From CAYMSF01 sp964542255 (GTDB taxonomy: Bacteria; Verrucomicrobiota; Lentisphaeria; Victivallales; Victivallaceae), in assembly GCA_964542255.1 (NCBI GenBank), contig CAZITV010000026.1, positions 1-20,057 on the forward strand: a stretch of DNA of 20,057 nucleotides, in the 5' to 3' direction. The stretch's first letter is position 1. Each line of letters starts with the position of its first letter. The notes under the pieces are model-generated. The model saw only the letters and a list, made by a program, of their open reading frames with translations. It made no database searches and had not been told where the DNA came from. Position numbers and translations under genes: made by a program. Below are positions 7,049-14,553 of the stretch, in pieces.

Positions 7049-8773
7049 TTAGAAATCAATGATGGCGCGATGGTTATCAATCACGGTAACATCACCACCG
7101 ACAACATCGGTATAACGGCGTTTGAATTCAGAAATTGAGCCAAGAATGTAACGTTCTGCAATTACTTCACGGCTGCTGTCTTTCAGCGCGTCACGCAGGA
7201 AGAGCAGACCTACAAAAATGTAGGTTTCCATTTCAACCAAATTTCTCGCCATCAAATCATTGTACTTAGGATCTTTCTTTTCGCTAATATACTTGACTGC
7301 TTCGAGTTGAAGCTTATGCAGTTCGCTGACTTTATCTTTCAGACGCAGCAGTTTACCGTCATATTTGAGCTTTGACAATTCTGCGATGCGCTCATCGTTA
7401 GAGCGGGTAATTACGCCGCCAATGGCTGCAACAATCTGTAACTGCGTGGTGCCTTCATAAATATTGGTGATTCTGGCATCACGGTAGTGGCGTTCAACGT
7501 TAAAGTCACGCATATATCCGGTACCGCCATGAATCTGAATCGCGTCATAGGAGACTTCATTGGCAACTTCAGTCGAACACGCCTTGCTCATCGGAGTAAG
7601 TACCGCTGAAATTTTATTGTAGTATTTGGCTTTATCACGGATTTCCTGAGTTATCTCATTCTCCGGAAGCGTTTCCATTAAATGATTATAATCATTGCGC
7701 AGGTCAACCGCACGGGTAGTTTCGTAAAGCAGAGCTCTCGCCGCCAAAACCTTAATCTTCATCTTGGTCAGCATATCATATACTGCTGGAAATTTGTCAA
7801 TGCTGCTCTTGAACTGTTCACGTTCACTGGCGTATTTTCTCGCTTCACGGAACGCCGCCTCGGCAATGCCGAGCGCTTGAGCACTAATCGCAACACGGGC
7901 GCCGTTCATCAGTGACATAACGTAGCGGGTCAAACCGCGGCGGCGCTGGCCGCAAAGCTGCGCCGGAACATCATTGTACTGCAGTTCGCAGGTGGCGACA
8001 CCGTGAATGCCGAGCTTGTCTTCAATACGGCGTACTACCAGCTGCGGGCAGGCTTCTGCGATAAACATAGAAAGCCCGCGGCCGTCAGTGGTGTTATCTT
8101 CTGAACGCGCCAGCACCAAATGGACTTTGGCACAGCCATTGGTGATAAACCGTTTATTACCGTTCAAATACCATTGACCAGTTTTTTGATCCTGCCATGC
8201 GCGCAAACGCACAGATTGCAGGTCAGAACCGGAATCAGGTTCGGTCAGGTCCATTGAGCCGTCAGCTTCGCCGCAGGCGAAACGCGGCAGAAATGCGGCT
8301 TTCTGCTCATCTGAACCGAATTCGCTGATGGTTTCAGCGATATCCTGCAGGCCGAAGAGGTTTTGCAGGCTGGCATCACCGCGTGACACCATTTCAGTCA
8401 TCATCGTGTAAACAGTAACCGGGAAATTGAGTCCGCCGTATTGATGCGGCAGCATAACGCCCATCACGTCGGCCATTTTTAAATCATGCAGATTTTTCTG
8501 GGTCAACGGGTGGTAGGTTACGGTATTATTTTCGAAATGCGGGCCTTCTTCATCAACGATGCGTGAGCGCGGAGCAATATTCTCAGCGCAGATACCGCCA
8601 ATTACGGAGAGAACGCGGGTAAAATTATCCAGCGCATCGGCGTAATCTTTTGGAGCATGGTCGAATTTTTCTGCAAATTTGTAATTGTTTTCACGGAGCA
8701 GTACCGCTTCATTCAAATCTAGATTCTTCAGGGTAAACTGGAGATCGTTATTATCAAGATAAAAGTTTTCCAT
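7049..8773 (-). CDS. Acyl-CoA dehydrogenase, long form
   Basis: An FAD enzyme that oxidises acyl-CoA to 2-enoyl-CoA or, with a bifurcating Etf, runs in reverse as an enoyl-CoA reductase. MDLTEPDSGSD at 174-184 is the flavin/substrate loop, QIHGGTGYM at 413-421 the FAD-dimer contact, and IYEGT at 438-442 carries the catalytic base Glu440 (Glu376 of medium-chain acyl-CoA dehydrogenase). At 574 aa it is about 190 residues longer than classic members, with an N-terminal helical extension (1-60) and about 115 extra C-terminal residues, as in long-form members such as DmdC-like proteins. It is the last gene after etfB and etfA, 14 nt after the etfA stop, with AGGGGA 9 nt before its ATG. The substrate cannot be fixed from sequence. 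Confidence 0.92.
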   Translation of the reverse strand: MENFYLDNNDLQFTLKNLDLNEAVLLRENNYKFAEKFDHAPKDYADALDNFTRVLSVIGGICAENIAPRSRIVDEEGPHFENNTVTYHPLTQKNLHDLKMADVMGVMLPHQYGGLNFPVTVYTMMTEMVSRGDASLQNLFGLQDIAETISEFGSDEQKAAFLPRFACGEADGSMDLTEPDSGSDLQSVRLRAWQDQKTGQWYLNGNKRFITNGCAKVHLVLARSEDNTTDGRGLSMFIAEACPQLVVRRIEDKLGIHGVATCELQYNDVPAQLCGQRRRGLTRYVMSLMNGARVAISAQALGIAEAAFREARKYASEREQFKSSIDKFPAVYDMLTKMKIKVLAARALLYETTRAVDLRNDYNHLMETLPENEITQEIRDKAKYYNKISAVLTPMSKACSTEVANEVSYDAIQIHGGTGYMRDFNVERHYRDARITNIYEGTTQLQIVAAIGGVITRSNDERIAELSKLKYDGKLLRLKDKVSELHKLQLEAVKYISEKKDPKYNDLMARNLVEMETYIFVGLLFLRDALKDSSREVIAERYILGSISEFKRRYTDVVGGDVTVIDNHRAIIDF

Positions 8774-8787
8774 AATTTAATTTCCCC

Positions 8788-9810
8788 TTATGCCTTTGCC
8801 TTGAAGGCTTTAATCATTTGCGGAATGACGACATTCAATTCGCCAACAATTCCGTAGTGTGCAACGGAGAAAATCGGCGCGCCCGGATCTGTATTGATAG
8901 CAATAATTTTTTTGCTCTCATCCATACCGGCACGGTGCTGCACAGAGCCGCTGATCCCGCAGGCGATATAGAGTTTGGGGCGTACTGTTACACCGGTTTG
9001 TCCAACCTGATGGTCATGGTCAATCCAGCCGGCGTCAACTGCGGCGCGGGATGCTCCAACTTCGCCGCCAAGCGCTTCTGCCAGGTCGCGAATCAATTTG
9101 AAGTTTTCTTTAGTGCCAACACCGTAGCCGCCGGAAACAATGATTTGTGAGGCTTTGAGATTGACCGCTTTTTCTTCGCGGATACGTTCAATAACCTTAA
9201 TCACAGTTTCTTCTACAGAAATATTTGGAACTACTTTTACCAGTTTACCTTTGCGGGAGGTGTCAGCGACAGTCATTTTCATTACGCCTTCACGTACTGT
9301 AACCATTTGCGGGTCATCCCAGGTATTAACAATTGTAGCGATGATGTTACCGCCGAATGCCGGACGGATCTGCATCAGTTTATCTTTATAGAATTGTTTA
9401 TTAACCTTGTCATCAAAATCATCTATCTGCAGGCTGGTACAATCAGCAGTCAGTCCTGCGAGCTTTTCTGAAGCGACGCGGGGAGCGAGTTCACGCCCTT
9501 TCATCGTTGCGCCAAACAACAGAATATTTGGTTTATGTTCCAAGATTAAATCAATAATGGTTCTGGCATAAGGTAATACAGTGAAAGGCTCCAACCGTTT
9601 ATCTTCCGCCAGGAATACGGTATCGCAACCGTAATGATATAGTGTATCAACGCATTTTGAGAGATTGTCACCCAGCAGCAATGCCTCTGTTTTGACACCG
9701 AGCCGGTCAGCTAATTCTCTGCCTTTGCAGACCAGTTCCAGGCTGACGTCAGCGATTTTGCCGCCTTCCTGTTCAATAAATACCCAAACGTTTCCGATTT
9801 TTTCAGACAT
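8788..9810 (-). CDS. etfA: Electron transfer flavoprotein alpha subunit
   Basis: Forms the Etf heterodimer with the upstream EtfB and carries FAD. The N-terminal ETF domain covers about 1-190. The C-terminal FAD domain covers about 222-330, with GASRAAVDAGWI, the QVGQTG loop at 268-273, CGISGSVQH and the INTDPGAPIF segment, all standard. The reading frame is open upstream to a GTG at 9819 and an ATG at 9816, overlapping the etfB stop. The ATG at 9810 is preferred because GGTGAT, a full match to the anti-Shine-Dalgarno, lies 4 nt before it. No N-terminal ferredoxin extension is present. Its two partners sit directly beside it, so it supplies or accepts electrons for the acyl-CoA dehydrogenase. 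Confidence 0.94.
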   Translation of the reverse strand: MSEKIGNVWVFIEQEGGKIADVSLELVCKGRELADRLGVKTEALLLGDNLSKCVDTLYHYGCDTVFLAEDKRLEPFTVLPYARTIIDLILEHKPNILLFGATMKGRELAPRVASEKLAGLTADCTSLQIDDFDDKVNKQFYKDKLMQIRPAFGGNIIATIVNTWDDPQMVTVREGVMKMTVADTSRKGKLVKVVPNISVEETVIKVIERIREEKAVNLKASQIIVSGGYGVGTKENFKLIRDLAEALGGEVGASRAAVDAGWIDHDHQVGQTGVTVRPKLYIACGISGSVQHRAGMDESKKIIAINTDPGAPIFSVAHYGIVGELNVVIPQMIKAFKAKA

Positions 9811-9815
9811 ATCCA

Positions 9816-10712
9816 TCACCCCAGAGTATGATCAGCAATAAGTTCACGAATCAGATTATTAATACCTTGTTCATTCGGCTCAATTTTTTTGACATCATTT
9901 GCAGTAAGAATTACGTTCATGATGTTTTTTACCTTGGTAGGTGAGCCGGCGAGACCGGTACGACCTTTGTCAGCGCCGACATCCTCAGCGCTCCACTCGA
10001 AGATTAATAAACCTTTATTTTTTAATGCCTCTTCTTCAACTGCGAGTTGCTCGGCATCGGTATAATTGGCGTTGGCGTGGTCGCGTGCCAATTCAGAACG
10101 TGTTCTAGCCTTCTTGTATTTCATAATCTTGCGGGCAGCCTGCGGACGCGGTTCGTTGGCTTCGATTACAGACATCATCGCCGGTAGTGGTGACTCAAGA
10201 ATTTCGTAACCACCTTCGATGGCGCGTTTTGCAACAACTTTTTTCTTATCCAGCTTAATTACTTCTTCAACGTAGCAAATTTGCGGAATTTTTAATTTTT
10301 CCGCCAACTGCGGACCGACCTGTGCAGTATCACCGTCAATTGCTTGACGTCCGCAGAGGATAAGGTCGAAATTACCTACCTTTTTGGCACAACAGCTTAA
10401 TGCATAACTGGTGGCGAGGGTATCAGCGCCGGCAAAACACCGGTCGGTAAGCAGAATACACTCATCGGCACCGCGGTACAGAGCGGCGCGTAAAACTTCA
10501 GCCGCCGCAGGTGGTCCCATGGTTCCAACCACGACTTTGGCGCCGTAGCGGTCTTTTAATTGTAATGCCAGCTCTAAAGCGTTTAAATCTTCCGGATTGA
10601 AAATCGCCGGAAGCGCGCTACGATTGACGGTTCCATCCGGCTTCATAGCGTCGCCGGTGATATTTTGTGTATCCGGAACCTGTTTAACAAACACGATAAC
10701 GGTGTAACTCAC
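9816..10712 (-). CDS. etfB: Electron transfer flavoprotein beta subunit
   Basis: The beta subunit of Etf, first gene of the etfB-etfA-acyl-CoA dehydrogenase operon. Near the N-terminus is VFVKQVPDTQ. The nucleotide loop GRQAIDGDTAQVGP lies at 121-134; it holds AMP in ordinary Etf and a second FAD in bifurcating ones. Bifurcating Etf proteins of anaerobes share this gene order with their dehydrogenase, so a bifurcating role is plausible but not proven here. The frame is open to an ATG at 10727 with no ribosome site. GGGGGTC stands 6 nt before the GTG at 10712, which gives the typical family N-terminus MSYTVIVFVKQVPDT, so the GTG is preferred. Confidence 0.93.
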   Translation of the reverse strand: MSYTVIVFVKQVPDTQNITGDAMKPDGTVNRSALPAIFNPEDLNALELALQLKDRYGAKVVVGTMGPPAAAEVLRAALYRGADECILLTDRCFAGADTLATSYALSCCAKKVGNFDLILCGRQAIDGDTAQVGPQLAEKLKIPQICYVEEVIKLDKKKVVAKRAIEGGYEILESPLPAMMSVIEANEPRPQAARKIMKYKKARTRSELARDHANANYTDAEQLAVEEEALKNKGLLIFEWSAEDVGADKGRTGLAGSPTKVKNIMNVILTANDVKKIEPNEQGINNLIRELIADHTLG

Positions 10713-10758
10713 TGTTTTGACCCCCATGTTTATTGTTTAAATGTTACGACTAAAATTA

Positions 10759-10787
10759 ATAATTTTACAACAATGGTTTTGCGTCAA
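10759..10787 (-). promoter_or_regulatory. Likely etfB promoter
   Basis: On the minus strand TTGACG (10787-10782, 5/6 to the -35 consensus) is followed after 17 nt by AATTAT (10764-10759, 4/6 to the -10 consensus). This would start transcription about 40 nt before the etfB GTG. The -35 directly abuts the palindrome at 10788-10805. Confidence 0.45.
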
Positions 10788-10805
10788 TAACGGCATTTGC
10801 CGTTA
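10788..10805. promoter_or_regulatory. Perfect 18-bp palindrome, operator-like
   Basis: TAACGGCA-TT-TGCCGTTA: two exact 8-bp half-sites with a 2-bp centre, immediately upstream of the probable etfB -35 box. Flanking GTCAA and TTGAC extend the symmetry, though with uneven spacing. The size and place fit a dimeric regulator site. It does not match the Rex (TTGTGA) or LexA patterns I know. The absence of a T-run makes a terminator unlikely. Confidence 0.5.
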
Positions 10806-10955
10806 ATTTTTGACTCAAGATGTTATATTCCACGGTCCTCAGTTGCTGACACTGAAAACGATAAAATAAACAAGGTGAACATTAATATAGCACTATCATA
10901 AAGAAATAACAGCAGTAAAAACGATTTTTTTTAACTTTTTATCGCCATAATCGAG

Positions 10956-10971
10956 ATGAAATTGATTTCAT
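10956..10971. promoter_or_regulatory. 16-bp palindrome ATGAAAT-TG-ATTTCAT
   Basis: Two exact 7-bp half-sites around TG, about 180 bp upstream of the plus-strand sensor gene. It is operator-like, but low in complexity and in AT-rich DNA, so chance is possible. Confidence 0.3.
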
Positions 10972-11103
10972 TAATTTTAGATAAGCCATATTCAAATCCA
11001 ATTTTAGATATTCGTATTCAGGCAGTTTTTTTTATTAATGATTTGCATTGTAATAAAAAATGATTAGGTTACTGCTTAGAGGTTTTATGTAATGGAGACA
11101 TAA

Positions 11104-11136
11104 ATGTTTTTTTATCTTACTAAATATTTTGATTAA
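11104..11136 (+). CDS. Possible 10-codon leader peptide, aromatic-rich
   Basis: ATG at 11104 opens a 10-codon frame (MFFYLTKYFD) ending in TAA at 11134-11136. It is preceded by GGAG with an ideal 6-nt spacing (11094-11097). Five of ten residues are Phe or Tyr. Its stop codon lies 13 nt before the chosen start of the sensor gene, in a different frame, and close to that gene's own ribosome site. It could act as a translational leader or uORF. No alternative terminator/antiterminator hairpins are evident, so classic attenuation is not supported. Confidence 0.35.
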   Translation: MFFYLTKYFD

Positions 11137-11149
11137 GATGAGGCACTTT

Positions 11150-12736
11150 ATGGAATTTGCTGATAATGTTGTTGGCCGCAAAGAGGCGCAAATTGCCAAA
11201 AACAGGCGTTGTTTTGCCTTTCATTTTTCTTCCTGCCCTATTCAAATGCTGTTGTTAGCTTTTTTATTCCTTTGCGTTAATGCTTTGGCGGAGTCACCTA
11301 AACTTGACAAAGTAACGCTCCAGCTTAAGTGGAAACACCAATTTCAATTTGCCGGTTATTACGCGGCGGAAGAGAAGGGATATTACAAGGAAGCCGGCTT
11401 GGATGTTACATTTATTGAAGCTCGACCTGGGGTTGACCCTGCCGTTGAAGTTATCGAAGGGCGTGCAGATTTTGGTGTGGCTGGTCCTTCGCTGCTGTTG
11501 TTGCGCGACGATGGTAAGCCCGTGGTAATTTTGGCGGCAATATTTCAGCATTCGCCGCTGGTATTGATGATGCGCGATGACCGCGAGATAGCTGACATCC
11601 GTGCGTTAAATGGCAAAAAAATAATGATTGAGCCGTTGTCGTCAGATATTATAACTTACCTGCAGTCAGAGAAGGTTGATATCGGTTCGCTGAAGATTGT
11701 GCCGCATAATTTTAATGTGCAGGATTTAATCGACGGCAAGGTTGATGCAATGACAGCATATACCACTACTGAGCCCTATTTCATGCGCCAAATGAAGATT
11801 CCGTATAAACTGTTCTCTCCGCAGGCTAATTGTATTGACTTCTACGGTGATTGTCTTTTTACCACTGAGAAAAATATTAAACTGCACCCGGCGCGGGTCG
11901 AGGCGTTCCGTGAGGCGTCTTTGCGCGGATGGAAATACGCTATGGAGCACCCGGAAGAAATCATTACCACTATTCTCTGGAAGTATGACAGCAAGCGCTC
12001 CAAAGAACATCTGCATTTTGAAGCAGTGGAAATGCGCGCGCTGATTCAACCTAATGTTATTGAAATTGGCTACATGAATCCATCAAGATGGCGTCAGATT
12101 GTGAATACATATAAACAATCGGGTCAAATCAGTAAAAATATTCCGGTTGAAACATTTATTTATTCTGCCAAAACTAAAAACAAGCTGTCAACAATTGCTT
12201 ATCTGCACATCGGTTTTGCGCTGATCTTGGTGCTGGTGTTTTCCGTTATCCTGCTGCGTTTTAAAAAACTAAATTCGGCGCTCTCTCGGGAAATTCAATT
12301 ACGTGATTTAGCAGAAAATAAATTGCAGGAAACCAAAAGCGTTTTTGAGACCGCGTTCGATCATAGTCCGGTTGGAATCGTTATCGCCAAAGCCCCTGAT
12401 GGGGTATTGCAGTATATCAATTCGGCTGCCCATAAGGCACTGGGCAATCCAATTGATGAAGCCATGGTCGGAATGGATACAGCACAATTTGCACCAGATG
12501 ATCAGTCACTGCATTTGGACGGCGCAAAAATTGCTTCGCTACAGGGACCACTCGCTTTGGCAATATTGCGCGGCAAAATGATCAGCAAGGAGTTTACCAG
12601 CCAAAGCAGTAACGGCACTAAACGACAAATTTGGGTTGATGCTGCACCAGTATTCAATAAGGACGGCACGGTTAAAGCTGGTGTCGCCGTTATCCAGGAT
12701 ATTACTGAACGCGGCACTCCTATCAAGCCGGAATAA
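11150..12736 (+). CDS. NMT1/THI5-like periplasmic sensor with TM and PAS, no output domain
   Basis: A predicted inner-membrane sensor of 528 aa. Residues 32-47 are a signal anchor. Residues about 50-335 form an NMT1/THI5-type substrate-binding domain (LQLKWKHQFQFAGYYAAEEKGYY near its start is typical). Residues 347-371 are a transmembrane helix, 372-397 a short coiled coil and 398-520 a PAS domain (VFETAFDHSPVGIVI ... GVAVIQDITER). Relatives usually continue into a histidine kinase or GGDEF domain; this one stops 7 residues after the PAS domain. No kinase or GGDEF sequence appears in any plus frame before the hydrogenase gene. The ATG at 11150 is chosen because GAGG lies 6 nt before it; upstream TTG (11129) and ATG (11138) lack ribosome sites. 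It is the only long plus-strand gene here, divergent from etfB. The ligand (HMP-like pyrimidine or other) is unknown. Confidence 0.82.
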   Translation: MEFADNVVGRKEAQIAKNRRCFAFHFSSCPIQMLLLAFLFLCVNALAESPKLDKVTLQLKWKHQFQFAGYYAAEEKGYYKEAGLDVTFIEARPGVDPAVEVIEGRADFGVAGPSLLLLRDDGKPVVILAAIFQHSPLVLMMRDDREIADIRALNGKKIMIEPLSSDIITYLQSEKVDIGSLKIVPHNFNVQDLIDGKVDAMTAYTTTEPYFMRQMKIPYKLFSPQANCIDFYGDCLFTTEKNIKLHPARVEAFREASLRGWKYAMEHPEEIITTILWKYDSKRSKEHLHFEAVEMRALIQPNVIEIGYMNPSRWRQIVNTYKQSGQISKNIPVETFIYSAKTKNKLSTIAYLHIGFALILVLVFSVILLRFKKLNSALSREIQLRDLAENKLQETKSVFETAFDHSPVGIVIAKAPDGVLQYINSAAHKALGNPIDEAMVGMDTAQFAPDDQSLHLDGAKIASLQGPLALAILRGKMISKEFTSQSSNGTKRQIWVDAAPVFNKDGTVKAGVAVIQDITERGTPIKPE

Positions 12737-12750
12737 TTTCAGCCGTTTTC

Positions 12751-12801
12751 AAAAAAATCGAAAAATTATTGCCTTCACCAACTTTTTTTTGCTGTCAGGC
12801 A
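12751..12801 (-). terminator. Terminator of the hydrogenase operon
   Basis: Directly after the hydA stop on the minus strand, TGCCT (12801-12797) pairs with AGGCA (12774-12770). An inner CAGC/GTTG stem closes over an A8 loop. AATAATTTTT and then T7 (12757-12751) follow. It lies in the 65-bp gap between convergent genes, so it may also help stop transcription of the sensor gene from the other side. Confidence 0.45.
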
Positions 12802-14541
12802 TCACTTATTTAAAATACTACTGCGGTCAGTATAGCAGGTATGCAGTGTATGATGTGCTTTAGCCGAACCGTGTTTGCCGCCAAGATGTTTACAATAGCA
12901 CTGCTCAACCATATAGTTGTCCTGAGATTTCTGCAGCTGCATATTGTTTTCGGCATGAAAAATTCCAGTGCGCCGCTGTTCACGAACAGCCGGGGAGTGA
13001 GTAATTGGTTGACCCGCGCCGGCAATGCAGCCGCCGGGACAAGCCATAACTTCAATAAAATCAAAGCTGCATTTTCCGGCCTTTTGTTCTAGTATCAATT
13101 TTCTTGCATTTTCTAAGCCATGTACTATTGCGATATTGACATTTTTATCGGCAATATTAACAGAACTTTCCCTGCGGTGAGCTGTGCCTCGAACATTTTT
13201 AAATTGCAGTGTATCCGGGGTTTTGCCGGTAAGTTTTTCACTGACATAGCGCAGTGCGGCTTCGGCGACACCGCCTGATGTGCCGAAAATCATACCAGCG
13301 CCGGTTGCAAATCCAAACGGCATATCAAATGCGGCAGATTCAAGCTGTTCAAACTTTATTCCCATTGAATTGATCATTCGTCCAATTTCCACTGTAGTCA
13401 GCACATAATCAACATCGTGGAGGTTATTATTGACAAACTTCGGCAGTTGCGCTTCATATTTTTTAGCTGAGCACGGCATAATTGATACCACGACGATATT
13501 TTCCGGTTTTATGCCAAGCTGCTCCGGAAGAATTGTTTTAGCTACAGCGCCAAACATCTGCTGCGGAGAGCGGCAACTGGATAGATTGTTAAGTAGTTCC
13601 GGGAAATAAATTTCCGCGTATTTAACCCATGCCGGACAGCAGCTGGTGTAAAGCGGTAAATTAGTCTTTGATTCAAGCCTGTCAATAAATTCATTGGCCT
13701 CTTCCCATATTGTCATATCCGCGGTAAAGCAGGTGTCGTAGACGTATTTGAATCCCATCATCTTTAACGCGCTGACCAATCTGCCGGCAGTGTTGGCACC
13801 TGGCTCAAAACCAAAATATTCACCCAGCGCCACCCGCACCGCTGGAGCAATTTGTGCAATCACAATTTTTTCAGGGTCGTAAAGCGCGTTCCAAACTTTG
13901 TCTTGATGCTGGCGCGGAATCAGTGCGCCGGTGGGACATACCGCAGCGCATTGACCGCAATTAACACATTCAACTTCACCCAAATCGCGTTTGAAGGCCG
14001 GCACGACACAGGCGGCAGCGCCGCGAAAAGCGAAGTCTATCGCGCCAATGCCTTGCACTTCTTTGCATACTCTGACGCAGTCGCCGCAAAGAATACATTT
14101 GTTGGGATCACGTTCGATGGATGGCGAAGATTTGTCAATTTCTGCCATTTGTGTGCGTTGTTTGTAGCGGATTTCGCCAACACCGAGACGTCTGGCGATA
14201 TCCTGCAGTGAACAACTGGAGCTGCGCACGCAGGACGGGCATTCACGTTTATGATTGGCCAGCAGTAATTCAATATTGATTTTACGCATATCTCTGATTT
14301 CTTTGGTGTCGGTGCGGATAACCATGCCTGGTTCCGGCGGCGAAGAACAGGAAGCAACAACCCCGCGCCCTTCAATATCTACTAAGCACAGGCGGCATGC
14401 GCCGTAGATGCTTAATTCTGAATGATAACAGAAGGTAGGGATATCGATTCCGGCTTTGCGGATTAGTTCCAGCAGGTTGCGTTCAGCAGCAATTTTTACA
14501 TTAATGCCATTGATGGTAACAAATTTGTTTTCAGTGTTCAT
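12802..14541 (-). CDS. hydA: [FeFe] hydrogenase catalytic subunit, trimeric bifurcating type
   Basis: Makes or oxidises H2 with NuoE- and NuoF-like partners (HndD/HydA of group A3). Numbers count from the ATG at 14547. A plant-type 2Fe-2S domain has Cys40, 51, 54 and 67. The His/Cys cluster has His99, Cys103, 106 and 112. Two 4Fe-4S sites are Cys151/154/157/161 and Cys194/197/200/204. In the H-cluster domain, TSCCPAW gives proton-relay Cys303 and ligand Cys304, MPCSAKKYE gives Cys359, and MACPGGCIAGAGQP gives Cys503 and Cys507. The last of these has GAGQP where GGGQP is usual. A small-subunit-like C-terminal tail with extra Cys and His (residues about 545-571) follows. AGGA lies 2 nt before the ATG at 14547 but 8 nt before the one at 14541, so 14541 is preferred. 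It is the last gene of the operon, 12 nt after the NuoF-like stop. Confidence 0.95.
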   Translation of the reverse strand: MNTENKFVTINGINVKIAAERNLLELIRKAGIDIPTFCYHSELSIYGACRLCLVDIEGRGVVASCSSPPEPGMVIRTDTKEIRDMRKINIELLLANHKRECPSCVRSSSCSLQDIARRLGVGEIRYKQRTQMAEIDKSSPSIERDPNKCILCGDCVRVCKEVQGIGAIDFAFRGAAACVVPAFKRDLGEVECVNCGQCAAVCPTGALIPRQHQDKVWNALYDPEKIVIAQIAPAVRVALGEYFGFEPGANTAGRLVSALKMMGFKYVYDTCFTADMTIWEEANEFIDRLESKTNLPLYTSCCPAWVKYAEIYFPELLNNLSSCRSPQQMFGAVAKTILPEQLGIKPENIVVVSIMPCSAKKYEAQLPKFVNNNLHDVDYVLTTVEIGRMINSMGIKFEQLESAAFDMPFGFATGAGMIFGTSGGVAEAALRYVSEKLTGKTPDTLQFKNVRGTAHRRESSVNIADKNVNIAIVHGLENARKLILEQKAGKCSFDFIEVMACPGGCIAGAGQPITHSPAVREQRRTGIFHAENNMQLQKSQDNYMVEQCYCKHLGGKHGSAKAHHTLHTCYTDRSSILNK

Positions 14542-14553
14542 AGTCATATTCCT

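Larger units (their letters stand above)
10728..11149. other. Divergent AT-rich intergenic region
   Basis: This spacer of about 420 bp separates the etfB operon (minus) from the periplasmic sensor gene (plus). It contains the etfB promoter with an 18-bp palindrome, a second 16-bp palindrome at 10956-10971, an 11-bp direct repeat (AATTTTAGATA at 10973-10983 and 11000-11010), and a possible leader peptide at 11104-11136. No RNA gene or longer ORF with a ribosome site is seen. Confidence 0.6.

Noticed and set aside
10859..10944. CGATAAAA and TTTTATCG as arms of a structured leader or riboswitch
   Set aside because: The arms are only 8 bp and 70 nt apart in AT-rich DNA; no conserved riboswitch core was recognised.
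11150..12736. Thiamine-precursor (HMP) transporter binding protein
   Set aside because: The NMT1/THI5-like domain alone would suggest this, but the TM helix, coiled coil and PAS domain, and absence of permease and ATPase genes nearby, point to a sensor.
12737..12863. Frameshifted output domain of the sensor gene
   Set aside because: The plus-strand frames downstream show no HisKA, HATPase or GGDEF motifs, and they run into the hydrogenase terminator and gene.
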